A stretch of DNA of 64,000 nt, taken from the NCBI GenBank assembly GCA_017858735.1, contig JAFMBH010000001.1:62001-126000 (forward strand). Direction: 5' to 3'. This stretch comes from Bacteroidota bacterium (GTDB taxonomy: Bacteria > Bacteroidota > Bacteroidia > Chitinophagales > Saprospiraceae). Each line of letters starts with the position of its first letter. Position 1 is the stretch's first letter. The translations under genes and the position numbers were made by a program. Below the pieces are notes generated by a model that was not told where the DNA came from, did no database searches, and saw only the letters and a program-made list of their open reading frames with translations. Positions 1 through 8,587 of the stretch are shown here, piece after piece.

Positions 1-835
1 GGGTAAAGACATGTATGAATCGTCGGAGGTAGCTAAAGAATTATTTGAAAGAGCAAATGAAATTCTTGGCTTTAGAATATCTGATATTATGTTTAATGGT
101 ACAGCAGAAGAACTTGTACAAACAAAAGTTACTCAACCAGCTTTATTCATTCATTCTACTATTAAAATAGCTTTATTAGGTAAACATTTTCACCCGGATG
201 TTGTGGCTGGTCATTCTTTAGGAGAATTTTCAGCTTTAGTTGCCGCCCGGTGTATATCTTTTGAGGACGGTTTAAAATTAGTTTATCAACGTGCATTAGC
301 TATGCAAAAATCATGTGAAGATAATCCGGGAACTATGGCAGCTATCATTGGTTTGGCAGATTCCATGGTGGAAGATGTTTGTAAGGATGTAAATACAGGT
401 ATAGTAGTTCCGGCAAATTACAATTGTCCTGGTCAATTAGTTATTTCAGGTTCTCATGAATCGATAAACGAAGCTATGATTAAATGCAAGGAATTAGAAG
501 GAGGAAGAGCCATTCCATTAACTGTAGGCGGTGCTTTTCATTCACCATTAATGTCTTCAGCAGCTGAACATTTAGCAAAAGCCATTTTAAATACAACTTT
601 TAATTCCCCTATCTGTCCAATTTATCAAAATGTTACTGGTTTGCCTGAAACTAATGCTGATTTGATTCGAATTAATTTGAATAATCAGTTAACTGCACCA
701 GTGCGCTGGACTCAAACAATGCAAAATATGATTGCTGATGGTGTTAATAGTTTCACAGAGGTTGGAGGCAATGGAAAAGTACTTCAAGGATTAATAAAAA
801 AGGTCGATAGGCAAATGGAAACAACGGCAATTTAA
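1..835 (+). CDS. fabD: Malonyl-CoA:ACP transacylase FabD (5' end outside window)
   Basis: FabD transfers malonyl from CoA to acyl carrier protein in the cytoplasm and so feeds type II fatty acid synthesis. The nucleophile motif GHSLGE is clear (codon for Ser at 215-217), and the later GGAFHSPLM segment carries the family's catalytic His. The reading frame is open through base 2 (codons for G-K-D before the first ATG at 11). That matches the GMGKD stretch near the N-terminus of FabD, so about 20 residues, including the FPGQG motif, lie upstream of the window and the ATG at 11 is internal. The C-terminus is complete. The next gene starts 1 base after the stop, so the two are probably cotranscribed. 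Confidence 0.95.
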   Translation, partial: GKDMYESSEVAKELFERANEILGFRISDIMFNGTAEELVQTKVTQPALFIHSTIKIALLGKHFHPDVVAGHSLGEFSALVAARCISFEDGLKLVYQRALAMQKSCEDNPGTMAAIIGLADSMVEDVCKDVNTGIVVPANYNCPGQLVISGSHESINEAMIKCKELEGGRAIPLTVGGAFHSPLMSSAAEHLAKAILNTTFNSPICPIYQNVTGLPETNADLIRINLNNQLTAPVRWTQTMQNMIADGVNSFTEVGGNGKVLQGLIKKVDRQMETTAI

Positions 836-836
836 A

Positions 837-1400
837 ATGATCAGACAAGACCTTAATATTTCAACTGGTAAAGTTTTATTAGCCAGTCCTTTTATGGATG
901 ATCCTAATTTTATACGTTCGGCAGTGCTTATTTGTTCCCATAGTGATCAGGGAACTATTGGATTTGTTTTTAATAAACCAATGCTTTCACCTATTAATGA
1001 TGCGCTGGAATCTTTCCCTCCTTTTGGAGTAAATATATTTAAAGGCGGTCCTGTTGAAATGAATACCCTTCATTTTTTACATAGGGCAGGATCCATTTTG
1101 AACGACAGCGTTCCTGTTTGCCCCGGCGTATTTTGGAGTGGAGACTTTAAAATGTTGAAATTTCTGGTAAAAAATGATCTTATTAAGCCTAATGATATAC
1201 GTTTTTTTGCTGGTTACACTGGGTGGGATAAAGGTCAATTAGAAGAAGAGGTCAAAGAAAATTCTTGGATACCAACGAATATGGACGCTAACTATTTGTT
1301 TAAGTTCTCGTCACATGCTGTTTGGAAAAGTATGCTAAAGGATAAAAGAAAGCATTATCCACCCCTTGCAGATATCCCTGAGAATTTTTCCTGGAACTAA
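837..1400 (+). CDS. yqgE: YqgE/AlgH family protein (DUF179)
   Basis: This 187-aa protein belongs to the widespread YqgE/AlgH family, whose biochemical role is still unclear. Family hallmarks are visible: an N-terminal G-K-x-L-x-A-S-P segment (residues about 11-18), an F-N-K-P motif after a glycine-rich turn, a GGPV segment near residue 77, and F-x-G-Y-x-G-W near residues 125-131. Length is normal for the family. It starts 1 base after fabD stops, which argues for translational coupling. It ends 4 bases before the convergent M23 peptidase gene. The family assignment is secure; the function is not known. Confidence 0.9.
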   Translation: MIRQDLNISTGKVLLASPFMDDPNFIRSAVLICSHSDQGTIGFVFNKPMLSPINDALESFPPFGVNIFKGGPVEMNTLHFLHRAGSILNDSVPVCPGVFWSGDFKMLKFLVKNDLIKPNDIRFFAGYTGWDKGQLEEEVKENSWIPTNMDANYLFKFSSHAVWKSMLKDKRKHYPPLADIPENFSWN

Positions 1401-1404
1401 TGTT

Positions 1405-2649
1405 TTAGTTAAGTAGTGCTATAATACCTTCCTTTTCTTTATTAAACGAAGGTATTTCTTCTTTAGGAAGAGGTTCGGGAGGAGGAAAAGATAATCTGAG
1501 ATGATTGACTTGTTGTCCGTTTTTCCAAAACCTAAAACATACATGAGGACCTGTGGCTAATCCTGTAGATCCCACATAACCAATCGTTTGACCCTGTTGA
1601 ACCTGAACTCCACTTCTTATTCCGGGTCCAAACCGCGACATGTGCAAATATTGGGTGCTGTGCAGTTTATCGTGTCTTATTTTTACATAATTTCCATTTC
1701 CTCCAGAATACCTTGCTTCTAATACTACGCCATTTCCTACTGACATAATAGGTGTCCCATGAGGTGCAGCATAATCAGTACCAAAATGTGGTCTGACCCT
1801 TCTTAAAATGGGATGTAATCTTGAAGTATTAAAGTAGGAACTAATGCGTGAAAACCGTAAGGGAGATCGTAAAAATCCTTTATTCAATGGTCTTCCTTCA
1901 AGATCATAATATCCTTTGAAAGCTGGTTTACTGTAATAGATAGCATTAATAGTGTTTTTCTCCATTTCATATTTTGCAGCCAATACAAGACCAGCACCTA
2001 TCTCTTTACCTTCAATATTATGGCTTTCATATACTATTTTAAATTTTTCACCCTTTTGCAAATGGTAAAAATCTATGGACCATTGCAAGGCATCTTCCAA
2101 TTTAGCAATCAATTCAGGACTCGATCCTTGTTGAGCCATAGCATTCCAAATGGAACTCTCAATGGTGCCTGATGTTGTTTTTATTTTCTTTGTTACGGGT
2201 CTTTCTATTTTTTTAATGCCAATAGAATCAGTAAAATTAAAAATAAAATAATGATAAACATTAGGTTCGTACACTAAATATTCCAATTCCTTACCGTCTA
2301 AACTTTTTAATAAGGTATATTTTTCACCTACTCGAAAATTACTTGGTTTAAAAATATGTTGATTATCATTCATTATATTATGAATGATTTGAGCATCTAC
2401 TCCATTCTTATTTAAAATATTACCGATGACCTCACCGTTTTTAATCGTCTTTTCAGTTATAGAAAAGGTATCAATAGCAAAACCGTATTTAATGGTAGGA
2501 ATAACTAAGGGTAAAGAGCCAAGTTTTGAGAGATTTGGTTTCTCCTTTTTTAATAATCCGCTGAAAGGTAATTCATTAGAAAATATAAACAGGATGGTTA
2601 AACCGGCAATCGAAAGCAGAGGTAAATAAAATCTTTTAAAATATTTCAT
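1405..2649 (-). CDS. M23 family metallopeptidase, membrane-anchored
   Basis: A 414-aa LytM-type peptidase expected to cut peptidoglycan cross-links in the periplasm. Residues about 8-25 form one hydrophobic segment (signal anchor). A central region (about 60-260) resembles the OapA/LysM-like linker of MepM-type proteins. The catalytic domain occupies about 280-400. Zinc and catalytic residues seen are H288 and D292 (in HFGTD) and H336 (in YLHMS). The final motif reads GPHVC, with H369 followed by C371, where most family members have HxH. A Cys at that site could still bind zinc. It stands alone, convergent with yqgE and divergent from purM. Homologues of this type are common in Bacteroidota; the exact substrate bond cannot be read from the sequence. 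Confidence 0.88.
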   Translation of the reverse strand: MKYFKRFYLPLLSIAGLTILFIFSNELPFSGLLKKEKPNLSKLGSLPLVIPTIKYGFAIDTFSITEKTIKNGEVIGNILNKNGVDAQIIHNIMNDNQHIFKPSNFRVGEKYTLLKSLDGKELEYLVYEPNVYHYFIFNFTDSIGIKKIERPVTKKIKTTSGTIESSIWNAMAQQGSSPELIAKLEDALQWSIDFYHLQKGEKFKIVYESHNIEGKEIGAGLVLAAKYEMEKNTINAIYYSKPAFKGYYDLEGRPLNKGFLRSPLRFSRISSYFNTSRLHPILRRVRPHFGTDYAAPHGTPIMSVGNGVVLEARYSGGNGNYVKIRHDKLHSTQYLHMSRFGPGIRSGVQVQQGQTIGYVGSTGLATGPHVCFRFWKNGQQVNHLRLSFPPPEPLPKEEIPSFNKEKEGIIALLN

Positions 2650-2713
2650 CTTCAGAAAAGTAGGGGGTAAAAATTATAAATTCAAATATAATGCTTTTAT
2701 GAATTAAACCATA

Positions 2714-2743
2714 TTTGATTTCTAAAAATTACTTTTACCTTTA
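2714..2743 (+). promoter_or_regulatory. Candidate promoter for purM
   Basis: TTTG at 2714-2717, an 18-base spacer, then TACCTTTA at 2736-2743. This is one mismatch from the Bacteroidota -7 consensus TAnnTTTG. Transcription would start near 2750, just before the ATG at 2760, and the upstream TTG at 2715 would lie inside the -33 box and not be translated. Confidence 0.4.
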
Positions 2744-2759
2744 CGACTTAATATTTACT

Positions 2760-3935
2760 ATGAACACAGGAGGTAATTACGAGAAAAGAGGCGTTTCTTC
2801 TTCTAAAGAAGAAGTTCATGAAGCTATCAAAAATTTAGATAAGGGTTTATTTCCTAATGCTTTTTGTAAAATTATACCCGATGTTACCGCTGGGGATGCA
2901 GATTATTGCAATATAATGCATGCTGATACAGCGGGAACCAAAACAAGTTTGGCCTATTTGTATTGGAAGGAAACTAACGATATTTCTGTTTGGAATAATA
3001 TCGTTCAGGATGCCATTGTTATGAATATAGACGATATGGCCTGTGCGGGTTGTTATGATCATTTTATTCTTTCATCTACCATTGGAAGGAATAAAAGGCT
3101 TATTCCAGGGCAGGTATTATCCGCTATTATTCAGGGAACCTCAAAATTTGCAGATTTTTTAAAGAGTATGGATTTTAATATTCATCTGGCTGGTGGTGAA
3201 ACTGCTGATGTGGGTGATATCGTCAGGGTGGCAGATATTGGATATACTGCCTTTGCCAGAATGAGAAAGCAAGATGTTTTTGATATTGATATAAAGGAGG
3301 GCGCTGAATTAGTTGTTTTATCCTCATCGGGCATGTCAACCTATGAAAAGAATTATAATTCTGGTATAGGTTGCAATGGTCTGACTTCAGCAAGACACGA
3401 TGTTTTAGAACATAGTTATGCGTCTAAATATCCAGAATCTTTTGATCCTTCGATAGACAAAAAATATGTTTATGCAGGAACTAAAAAATTGACCGATATG
3501 CTTTCGGTTGAAGGCGAATCTTATTCGATTGGTTCGTTACTTCTTTCTCCTACTAGGACTTATTTACCTTTTATTCGTTCTCTTTTTAATACTTTCAGAC
3601 CTCAACTTCAAGGTTTAATCCATTGTACAGGTGGGGGACAAACGAAGGTTTTAAAATTTCTTAATAAGAAGAGAATTGTAAAAAATAATTTATTACCTAT
3701 TCCGCCTATTTTCAATTTGATTCAATCAGAGAGTAGTACAGAATGGTCTGAAATGTACACGGTTTTTAATATGGGACAACGTTTAGAAGTTTATGTGGAC
3801 AAAGGGATGGGAAATGAGATCGTTACATTAGCTAAATCATTTAACATTGACGCTTCCATTGCTGGTTACGTTGAAAATGCTAATCAAAATGAAGTTCGTT
3901 TAGAAAGTAACTATGGAACCTTCATTTACAGGTAA
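2760..3935 (+). CDS. purM: Phosphoribosylformylglycinamidine cyclo-ligase (AIR synthase)
   Basis: PurM closes the imidazole ring of AIR from FGAM with ATP, the fifth step of purine synthesis, in the cytoplasm. The protein is the 391-aa Bacteroidota form: a Y-x-K-R-G-V-S-x-S-K-E start, a HAD-x-A-G-T-K-T motif (about residue 54), IDDMACAG, a GGETADVGD nucleotide-binding loop, and N-G-L-T-S-A-R-H-D in the centre. I chose ATG 2760 over the in-frame TTG at 2715 because the protein aligns from MNTGG onward and the TTG overlaps a promoter-like box. Its last 23 bases overlap nth. The purB gene lies far away at 45182-46525, so purine genes are dispersed. Confidence 0.9.
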   Translation: MNTGGNYEKRGVSSSKEEVHEAIKNLDKGLFPNAFCKIIPDVTAGDADYCNIMHADTAGTKTSLAYLYWKETNDISVWNNIVQDAIVMNIDDMACAGCYDHFILSSTIGRNKRLIPGQVLSAIIQGTSKFADFLKSMDFNIHLAGGETADVGDIVRVADIGYTAFARMRKQDVFDIDIKEGAELVVLSSSGMSTYEKNYNSGIGCNGLTSARHDVLEHSYASKYPESFDPSIDKKYVYAGTKKLTDMLSVEGESYSIGSLLLSPTRTYLPFIRSLFNTFRPQLQGLIHCTGGGQTKVLKFLNKKRIVKNNLLPIPPIFNLIQSESSTEWSEMYTVFNMGQRLEVYVDKGMGNEIVTLAKSFNIDASIAGYVENANQNEVRLESNYGTFIYR

Positions 3936-4563
3936 AAAATGGCGGTCTCCCGCAAGGAGAGCAAAGGAAATTGCCGTTTTTTTAGACCAGCTTTATCCTG
4001 AAACGCCTATTCCACTGGATCATAAAGATCCATATACATTATTAATTTCCGTGCTTTTATCGGCTCAATGCACTGATGAACGCGTAAATAAAGTTACGCC
4101 CTCTCTTTTTGAACTGGCTGATAATCCTTTAGATATGTCAAAAATTTCTGTAGCTAAAATAAAGGAGATAATTAGACCTTGTGGCTTATCTCCTAAGAAA
4201 TCAGAGGCTATTTCAGGTTTATCCAATATTTTAATAGATAAATATCATGGACAGGTTCCAGAAACTTTTGAAGATCTGGAAAGTTTACCAGGTGTTGGAC
4301 ATAAAACGGCTTCGGTGGTTATGAGTCAGGCTTTCGGTGTTCCTGCTTTTCCTGTTGATACGCATATCCACAGATTAGCTACTCGCTGGGGTTTAACCTC
4401 TGGAAAAAATGTGGAGGAAACGGAAAGGGACTTAAAGCTGCTTTTTCCTAAAAAGATCTGGAATAAACTTCATTTGCAGATTATCTTTTATGGCCGTTCC
4501 TACTGTCCGGCCAGGGGACACATTATCGAGAAATGCCCAATCTGTAGCCGATTTGGTGTTTGA
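3913..4563 (+). CDS. nth: Endonuclease III-type DNA glycosylase/AP lyase
   Basis: Nth removes oxidised pyrimidines and nicks at abasic sites in base excision repair. The 216-aa protein has the helix-hairpin-helix L-P-G-V-G-H-K with catalytic Lys131, and the V-D-T-H-I-H-R segment with catalytic Asp149. The usual C-terminal 4Fe-4S loop (Cys-x6-Cys-x2-Cys-x5-Cys) is not intact. Only C198, C208 and C211 are present, and the protein ends five residues after C211. The cluster is therefore probably absent or unusual, while the glycosylase core looks active. The gene overlaps the end of purM by 23 bases and stops 1 base before the end of the convergent hypothetical gene at 4565. Confidence 0.93.
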   Translation: MEPSFTGKKWRSPARRAKEIAVFLDQLYPETPIPLDHKDPYTLLISVLLSAQCTDERVNKVTPSLFELADNPLDMSKISVAKIKEIIRPCGLSPKKSEAISGLSNILIDKYHGQVPETFEDLESLPGVGHKTASVVMSQAFGVPAFPVDTHIHRLATRWGLTSGKNVEETERDLKLLFPKKIWNKLHLQIIFYGRSYCPARGHIIEKCPICSRFGV

Positions 4564-4564
4564 T

Positions 4565-4996
4565 TTATTTTTTATCAAAAATTTCACGGTAATTCATATC
4601 GATCATGTCAAAGGACACTCTTAAGTGTGTTTTAAAAGAATCATTCTTTGTGAAAGAATCTGTTTTGGAGACAAATTGGGATTTATAATTAATATAATAC
4701 CTGCTGGCTTCCTCTGTTAAATATAAAAATCCAATAATGCACCTTGAGGATAAGTTTTCCAATAATTGATATTGTGATTTTTCTGGATCTTTTAAAGGTA
4801 TTAAATAGGTGGTAAATATTTGAATGATAATTAAATCATTTAACATCTGATAGAATATATAAATTTGGAAGGTAACATCGTTTAATTCTTTTTTACATTC
4901 TATAATGTGTTCTTCAGAAATAATCTTGCCATTAATATCAAAAGCGCCTTCTGATATAAGTTCTGATTGGAGGTGATTTTTTATTTGGTCTATCAT
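4565..4996 (-). CDS. Hypothetical protein, possible chaperone- or immunity-like partner
   Basis: I do not recognise this 143-aa protein. It has no signal peptide or membrane segment. The apparent layout is an N-terminal helix (about 1-12), three hydrophobic strands (about 40-67), a helix (about 75-86), a further strand pair with aromatic residues (about 88-110) and a C-terminal helix. That order resembles the CesT/YbjN fold of secretion chaperones, but this is inference from pattern only. It lies 2 bases downstream of the 493-aa gene on the same strand, so the two are almost surely co-translated, as expected for an effector with its chaperone or immunity protein. It is acidic and AT-rich like its partner. 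Confidence 0.6.
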   Translation of the reverse strand: MIDQIKNHLQSELISEGAFDINGKIISEEHIIECKKELNDVTFQIYIFYQMLNDLIIIQIFTTYLIPLKDPEKSQYQLLENLSSRCIIGFLYLTEEASRYYINYKSQFVSKTDSFTKNDSFKTHLRVSFDMIDMNYREIFDKK

Positions 4997-4998
4997 TA

Positions 4999-6480
4999 TC
5001 AGGAAATATCAATTTCGCTTTTAAACTTGCCAACGCTTTTTGTAAATCGGATGAGTTCCGGATCCCCGGGAGGCGGATTTTCTATAAATACGCCTTTTCC
5101 AATGTATTTATTTATTATAAAGTGTTTTAATTTTTGATCATTAGTCTTTGATAATAATAATTTTTCTAATCTGTCTAATCGATCCTTTGTTGAAATATGT
5201 TTTCTATTACTAGCTGTTTTAATGGCAATCTGTGTTTTATTAAAAAAATAATCAGACGCTAATGGGTTAAGTGAACTTATGTCTGCTAGATCAATGTCAT
5301 TGAAAGGAAAAGTTCCCTGACTAATTAAATTATTTATTATATCTTCTTTTTGAGGATTATGAAACAAAAGAAAAAACCGTTGTTTTAGATTTTTTTCTTC
5401 AATAACTTGATCGTGGATACTTTTTATAGTTGATTTTTCCATGGAAAGAAAAGTTTCTAAATTATTTATGCTTACAATATCATTATCCAATTTTCGGGCA
5501 TTGATAATTCCAAGCAGGTAGTTAAGATTTTTACGTTCTGTATTAATTTTTATTTCATTTAATGCTGGTTCTTCTTCAAGTTTTTTTAATCTGGAATAGG
5601 TCAGAAGCGCTTCCTTAAATCCAAATCTTTCTGATTTTTCCTCTATTTTTTCACTTTTTAATATTTCAACGTCAATATCTCCAATTCTATCTACGCTTCT
5701 TTTTTCTTTTTTCTCTAAATATTTTATATATGATTTTACTCCATTTTTAATAACATTTACAGTTCCATGAAGAGCCATTATACTTGCCTGTACTATTGGA
5801 TTGACCATTGCGGCAGTTTCAGCCACATTTAGAACAAAGTCAAAGGAAATTTCACCAAGTTTCCATTTTATTGCTGATTTGTAATGATTTATTAATTCTT
5901 CATCTTTCTTATTTAGTGTGTCATTTTGTTCTAACAATTCGCTGGTTGCACTTAATTTCTGGTAAACCTGATATCCATCAATGGCATTTTTAAAAGCTCC
6001 TAATCCTGATTTTACACCAGGTAATAAACCACCTACTACCTCATTTAAAGATTCATTTATAATACTATCGGCGTTAACGGTATTTAGTGTGTCAACAACA
6101 CCCGTGGCGAATCTTCCTACACTTAGTGTTAATTGAGCTAAATCGGCAGGTTCTCTATTTTTAAATGCAGCTGCAGCGGCGGAATAAACCTCAATTACAT
6201 CGGTAACATTTCCCCAATAAGCCCCATCATTTACATTGTTTTCCAGTATCGCTGTCTGTTCTGCACTAAAATTACCGCTTTTTGCCATCACATCCATTGA
6301 GGTTCCAATCATTCCAGTGGATTCAATGGTTGCACCTACAACCCCGTCTCTGTCTAAAAATTCTCCCCCTCTAATAGCCAGGTTATCCTGTTCATCTCCG
6401 ACACGTTGTATTATGTTGGATGAATTATGATTAAGACCTCTAGGGCTTTCAGTGTTTGTTTTAGCACAGGTCTTAACCAT
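4999..6480 (-). CDS. Hypothetical helical protein, possible effector/toxin-like
   Basis: I do not recognise this 493-aa protein. Residues 1-40 are polar and Asn/Ser-rich, with no classic signal peptide. Residues about 40-270 are Ala/Gly/Val-rich amphipathic helices with glycine-spaced stretches (for example around VGGLLPGVKSGLGAF and the hydrophobic stretch near residues 215-240) that could insert in membranes. Residues about 250-430 are Lys/Glu-rich and likely coiled helices. The tail carries an E-N-P-P-P-G-D-P-E-L motif. A single Cys is at residue 5. The gene is followed after 2 bases by a small co-directional gene. A disordered N-terminus, a helical hydrophobic core and a small partner would fit a secreted effector, for example of a contractile-injection or type VI-like system. 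No apparatus gene is in the window, so this is only a suggestion. Confidence 0.6.
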   Translation of the reverse strand: MVKTCAKTNTESPRGLNHNSSNIIQRVGDEQDNLAIRGGEFLDRDGVVGATIESTGMIGTSMDVMAKSGNFSAEQTAILENNVNDGAYWGNVTDVIEVYSAAAAAFKNREPADLAQLTLSVGRFATGVVDTLNTVNADSIINESLNEVVGGLLPGVKSGLGAFKNAIDGYQVYQKLSATSELLEQNDTLNKKDEELINHYKSAIKWKLGEISFDFVLNVAETAAMVNPIVQASIMALHGTVNVIKNGVKSYIKYLEKKEKRSVDRIGDIDVEILKSEKIEEKSERFGFKEALLTYSRLKKLEEEPALNEIKINTERKNLNYLLGIINARKLDNDIVSINNLETFLSMEKSTIKSIHDQVIEEKNLKQRFFLLFHNPQKEDIINNLISQGTFPFNDIDLADISSLNPLASDYFFNKTQIAIKTASNRKHISTKDRLDRLEKLLLSKTNDQKLKHFIINKYIGKGVFIENPPPGDPELIRFTKSVGKFKSEIDIS

Positions 6481-6523
6481 ATTTAGGGGAGCATATTTGT
6501 TAAATATGATGGAAGATAAATAA

Positions 6524-8584
6524 TTAAAATGATATATTTTCTAATTGTGAAATTAAAAAAGTGTATTCCATAGCCGTTTCCTTATGTTGGGCAAATCTTC
6601 CTGTTGCACCAGAATGACCTGTTTCCATATTTGTTCTTAAGAGGAGTACATTTTGGTCTGTTTTATGAGCTCTAAGTTTAGCCACCCATTTGGCTGGTTC
6701 CCAATATTGTACCTGTGAATCATGCAATCCGGTAGTAACGAGTATAGCTGGATAATCCATTTTTCTTACATTATCAATTGGGGAATAGGATTTCATGTAG
6801 TGATAATAAACCGGATCATTGGGATTTCCCCACTCATCATATTCAAAGGTAGTCAGCGGGATAGTATCGTCCAGCATAGTAGTTACTACATCGACAAAGG
6901 GTACTGCTGCGATAACTCCCTTCCAAAGGTGAGGAGCCATATTTAAAATGGCACCCATTAATAAGCCACCGGCGCTACCTCCCATCGCGAAACATTTTTC
7001 TGGTGAAGTGTAATTATTTGAAATTAACCACTCAGCACAAGAGATAAAATCTAAAAAAGTATTCTTTTTATTAAGTAATTTACCATTATTGTACCAATGC
7101 CGACCAAGTTCCTCACCTCCTCTGATATGGGCAATAACATACACAAATCCTCTGTCCAATAAGCTGAGTCTGGATGAACTAAAATAGGGATCTAAGCTAA
7201 TGCCATAAGAGCCATAAGCGTATAGTAAAAGTGGATGGTTATTTGGTGCGCCTATATCTTTTCTATACACCAAAGACATTGGAATTTGTGTTCCGTCTTT
7301 TCCTGGAACAAATATCCTTTCTGAATGATAGTTTTCAGATTTGAAATCTCCAACTACTGTTTGTTGCTTTCTGAATTTTAAATTTTTTCCTTTCCAATCG
7401 TAGTCATAAACTGTTGAAGGAGTACTCATCGATTGGTATTGTATCCTGACAAAGGGTAAACCATGGCTAGGATTCATTCCTATGGAAGCCATGTAGGCAT
7501 TTTCAGGGAATTCCAGCAGATGCGATTCACCCTCCAAATTGGATATAATTCTGATTTGTGTTAATCCATTTTTCCGCTGAGCTACCACCAGGCAATCATC
7601 AAAATGAAGGAATTGTTCCAATAAAATAGAAGAATCAGTTGGAATGACCATTTTCCATCTATCCATTGTTGTATTTCCTTCTCCACAGGACATAAGGCAA
7701 AAATTTTCCGCCTTATAATTTGTCAGAATAAAAAAAGTGTCATTAAAATGATCTATCTGATATTCAATGTTCGTTTGTCTTTCTGAAAAAACCCGAGGTG
7801 ATTCAAGCGGTGTATTTAAAGACAAATACAAATCTTCATTTGATATGGTTTGGGAAGAATGTATGATTAAAAATTTATTTGAACGCGATTTTGAAATGCT
7901 TACATAAAAGGTGTCATCTGATTCGTTGTAAATTTCTACATCTTCACTGTCGGAAGTACCCAGTTTATGACGGCAAACGCAATAATCTCTCAGCGTGTCA
8001 ATATCTTTTTTAACATAAAAGAAATAGAGATTATCTGTTGACCAGATACATTCTCCATTTGTATTTTTTATTATTTCAGGCTGTAAAACACCTAACTCAA
8101 TATCTAATAATTTAAGATCATAAAGACGTCGGCTCACTGTGTCTTCAGAATAAACCAAATATTGATTGCAATTACTTGGATTAAAAGAGGAAAGTTGATA
8201 ATAGGCATGCCCTTCTGCCAGTTTATTCTGGTCTAATAACAATGTTTCTGCACTAAAATCTTCCCATTTACTTCTGTATAAAAATGGATATTGTAGATTT
8301 TCTGAAAAGCGAATCTGGTAGAAATAATCATTCAAATAGAATGGAACGGAGGAATCATTCTGTTGAATTCTGGCTATTATTTCCTCATAAATTTCATTTT
8401 GCAATGAATCGTAAGGGGCCAGGACCTGCTTTGTATAGTCATTTTCTGCCTCCAGATAATCAATGACCTCTTTATCCGTTCGATCATTTAACCAAAAGTA
8501 AGAATCAATTCTTTCATCTCCGTGAGCAACTAAAACGGAAGGTTTTGCAGGTGCAATGGGAGGAACTAAATGGGATATTTTCAT
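6524..8584 (-). CDS. ptrB: Oligopeptidase B / S9A prolyl oligopeptidase family
   Basis: A 686-aa serine peptidase of family S9A that cuts short peptides, typically after basic residues in the oligopeptidase B branch. The N-terminal half (about 70-400) is the beta-propeller gate; the C-terminal half is the alpha/beta hydrolase. The catalytic triad is visible: Ser537 in GGSAGG, Asp622 in LHDSQ and His657 in TGHSG. No signal peptide is present, so it should act in the cytoplasm on peptides taken up by the cell. It starts 3 bases after the aminotransferase gene stops and shares its strand, which suggests an operon that may also include the two hypothetical genes downstream. Confidence 0.93.
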   Translation of the reverse strand: MKISHLVPPIAPAKPSVLVAHGDERIDSYFWLNDRTDKEVIDYLEAENDYTKQVLAPYDSLQNEIYEEIIARIQQNDSSVPFYLNDYFYQIRFSENLQYPFLYRSKWEDFSAETLLLDQNKLAEGHAYYQLSSFNPSNCNQYLVYSEDTVSRRLYDLKLLDIELGVLQPEIIKNTNGECIWSTDNLYFFYVKKDIDTLRDYCVCRHKLGTSDSEDVEIYNESDDTFYVSISKSRSNKFLIIHSSQTISNEDLYLSLNTPLESPRVFSERQTNIEYQIDHFNDTFFILTNYKAENFCLMSCGEGNTTMDRWKMVIPTDSSILLEQFLHFDDCLVVAQRKNGLTQIRIISNLEGESHLLEFPENAYMASIGMNPSHGLPFVRIQYQSMSTPSTVYDYDWKGKNLKFRKQQTVVGDFKSENYHSERIFVPGKDGTQIPMSLVYRKDIGAPNNHPLLLYAYGSYGISLDPYFSSSRLSLLDRGFVYVIAHIRGGEELGRHWYNNGKLLNKKNTFLDFISCAEWLISNNYTSPEKCFAMGGSAGGLLMGAILNMAPHLWKGVIAAVPFVDVVTTMLDDTIPLTTFEYDEWGNPNDPVYYHYMKSYSPIDNVRKMDYPAILVTTGLHDSQVQYWEPAKWVAKLRAHKTDQNVLLLRTNMETGHSGATGRFAQHKETAMEYTFLISQLENISF

Positions 8585-8587
8585 GTA

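Noticed and set aside
11-13. ATG at 11 as the fabD start
   Set aside because: The frame is open upstream to the window edge and matches the G-M-G-K-D region of FabD, so the start is outside the window.
5808-6430. Small + strand open frames inside the 493-codon gene
   Set aside because: They lie antisense to a longer frame with sensible composition and partner gene, and show no protein-like features of their own.
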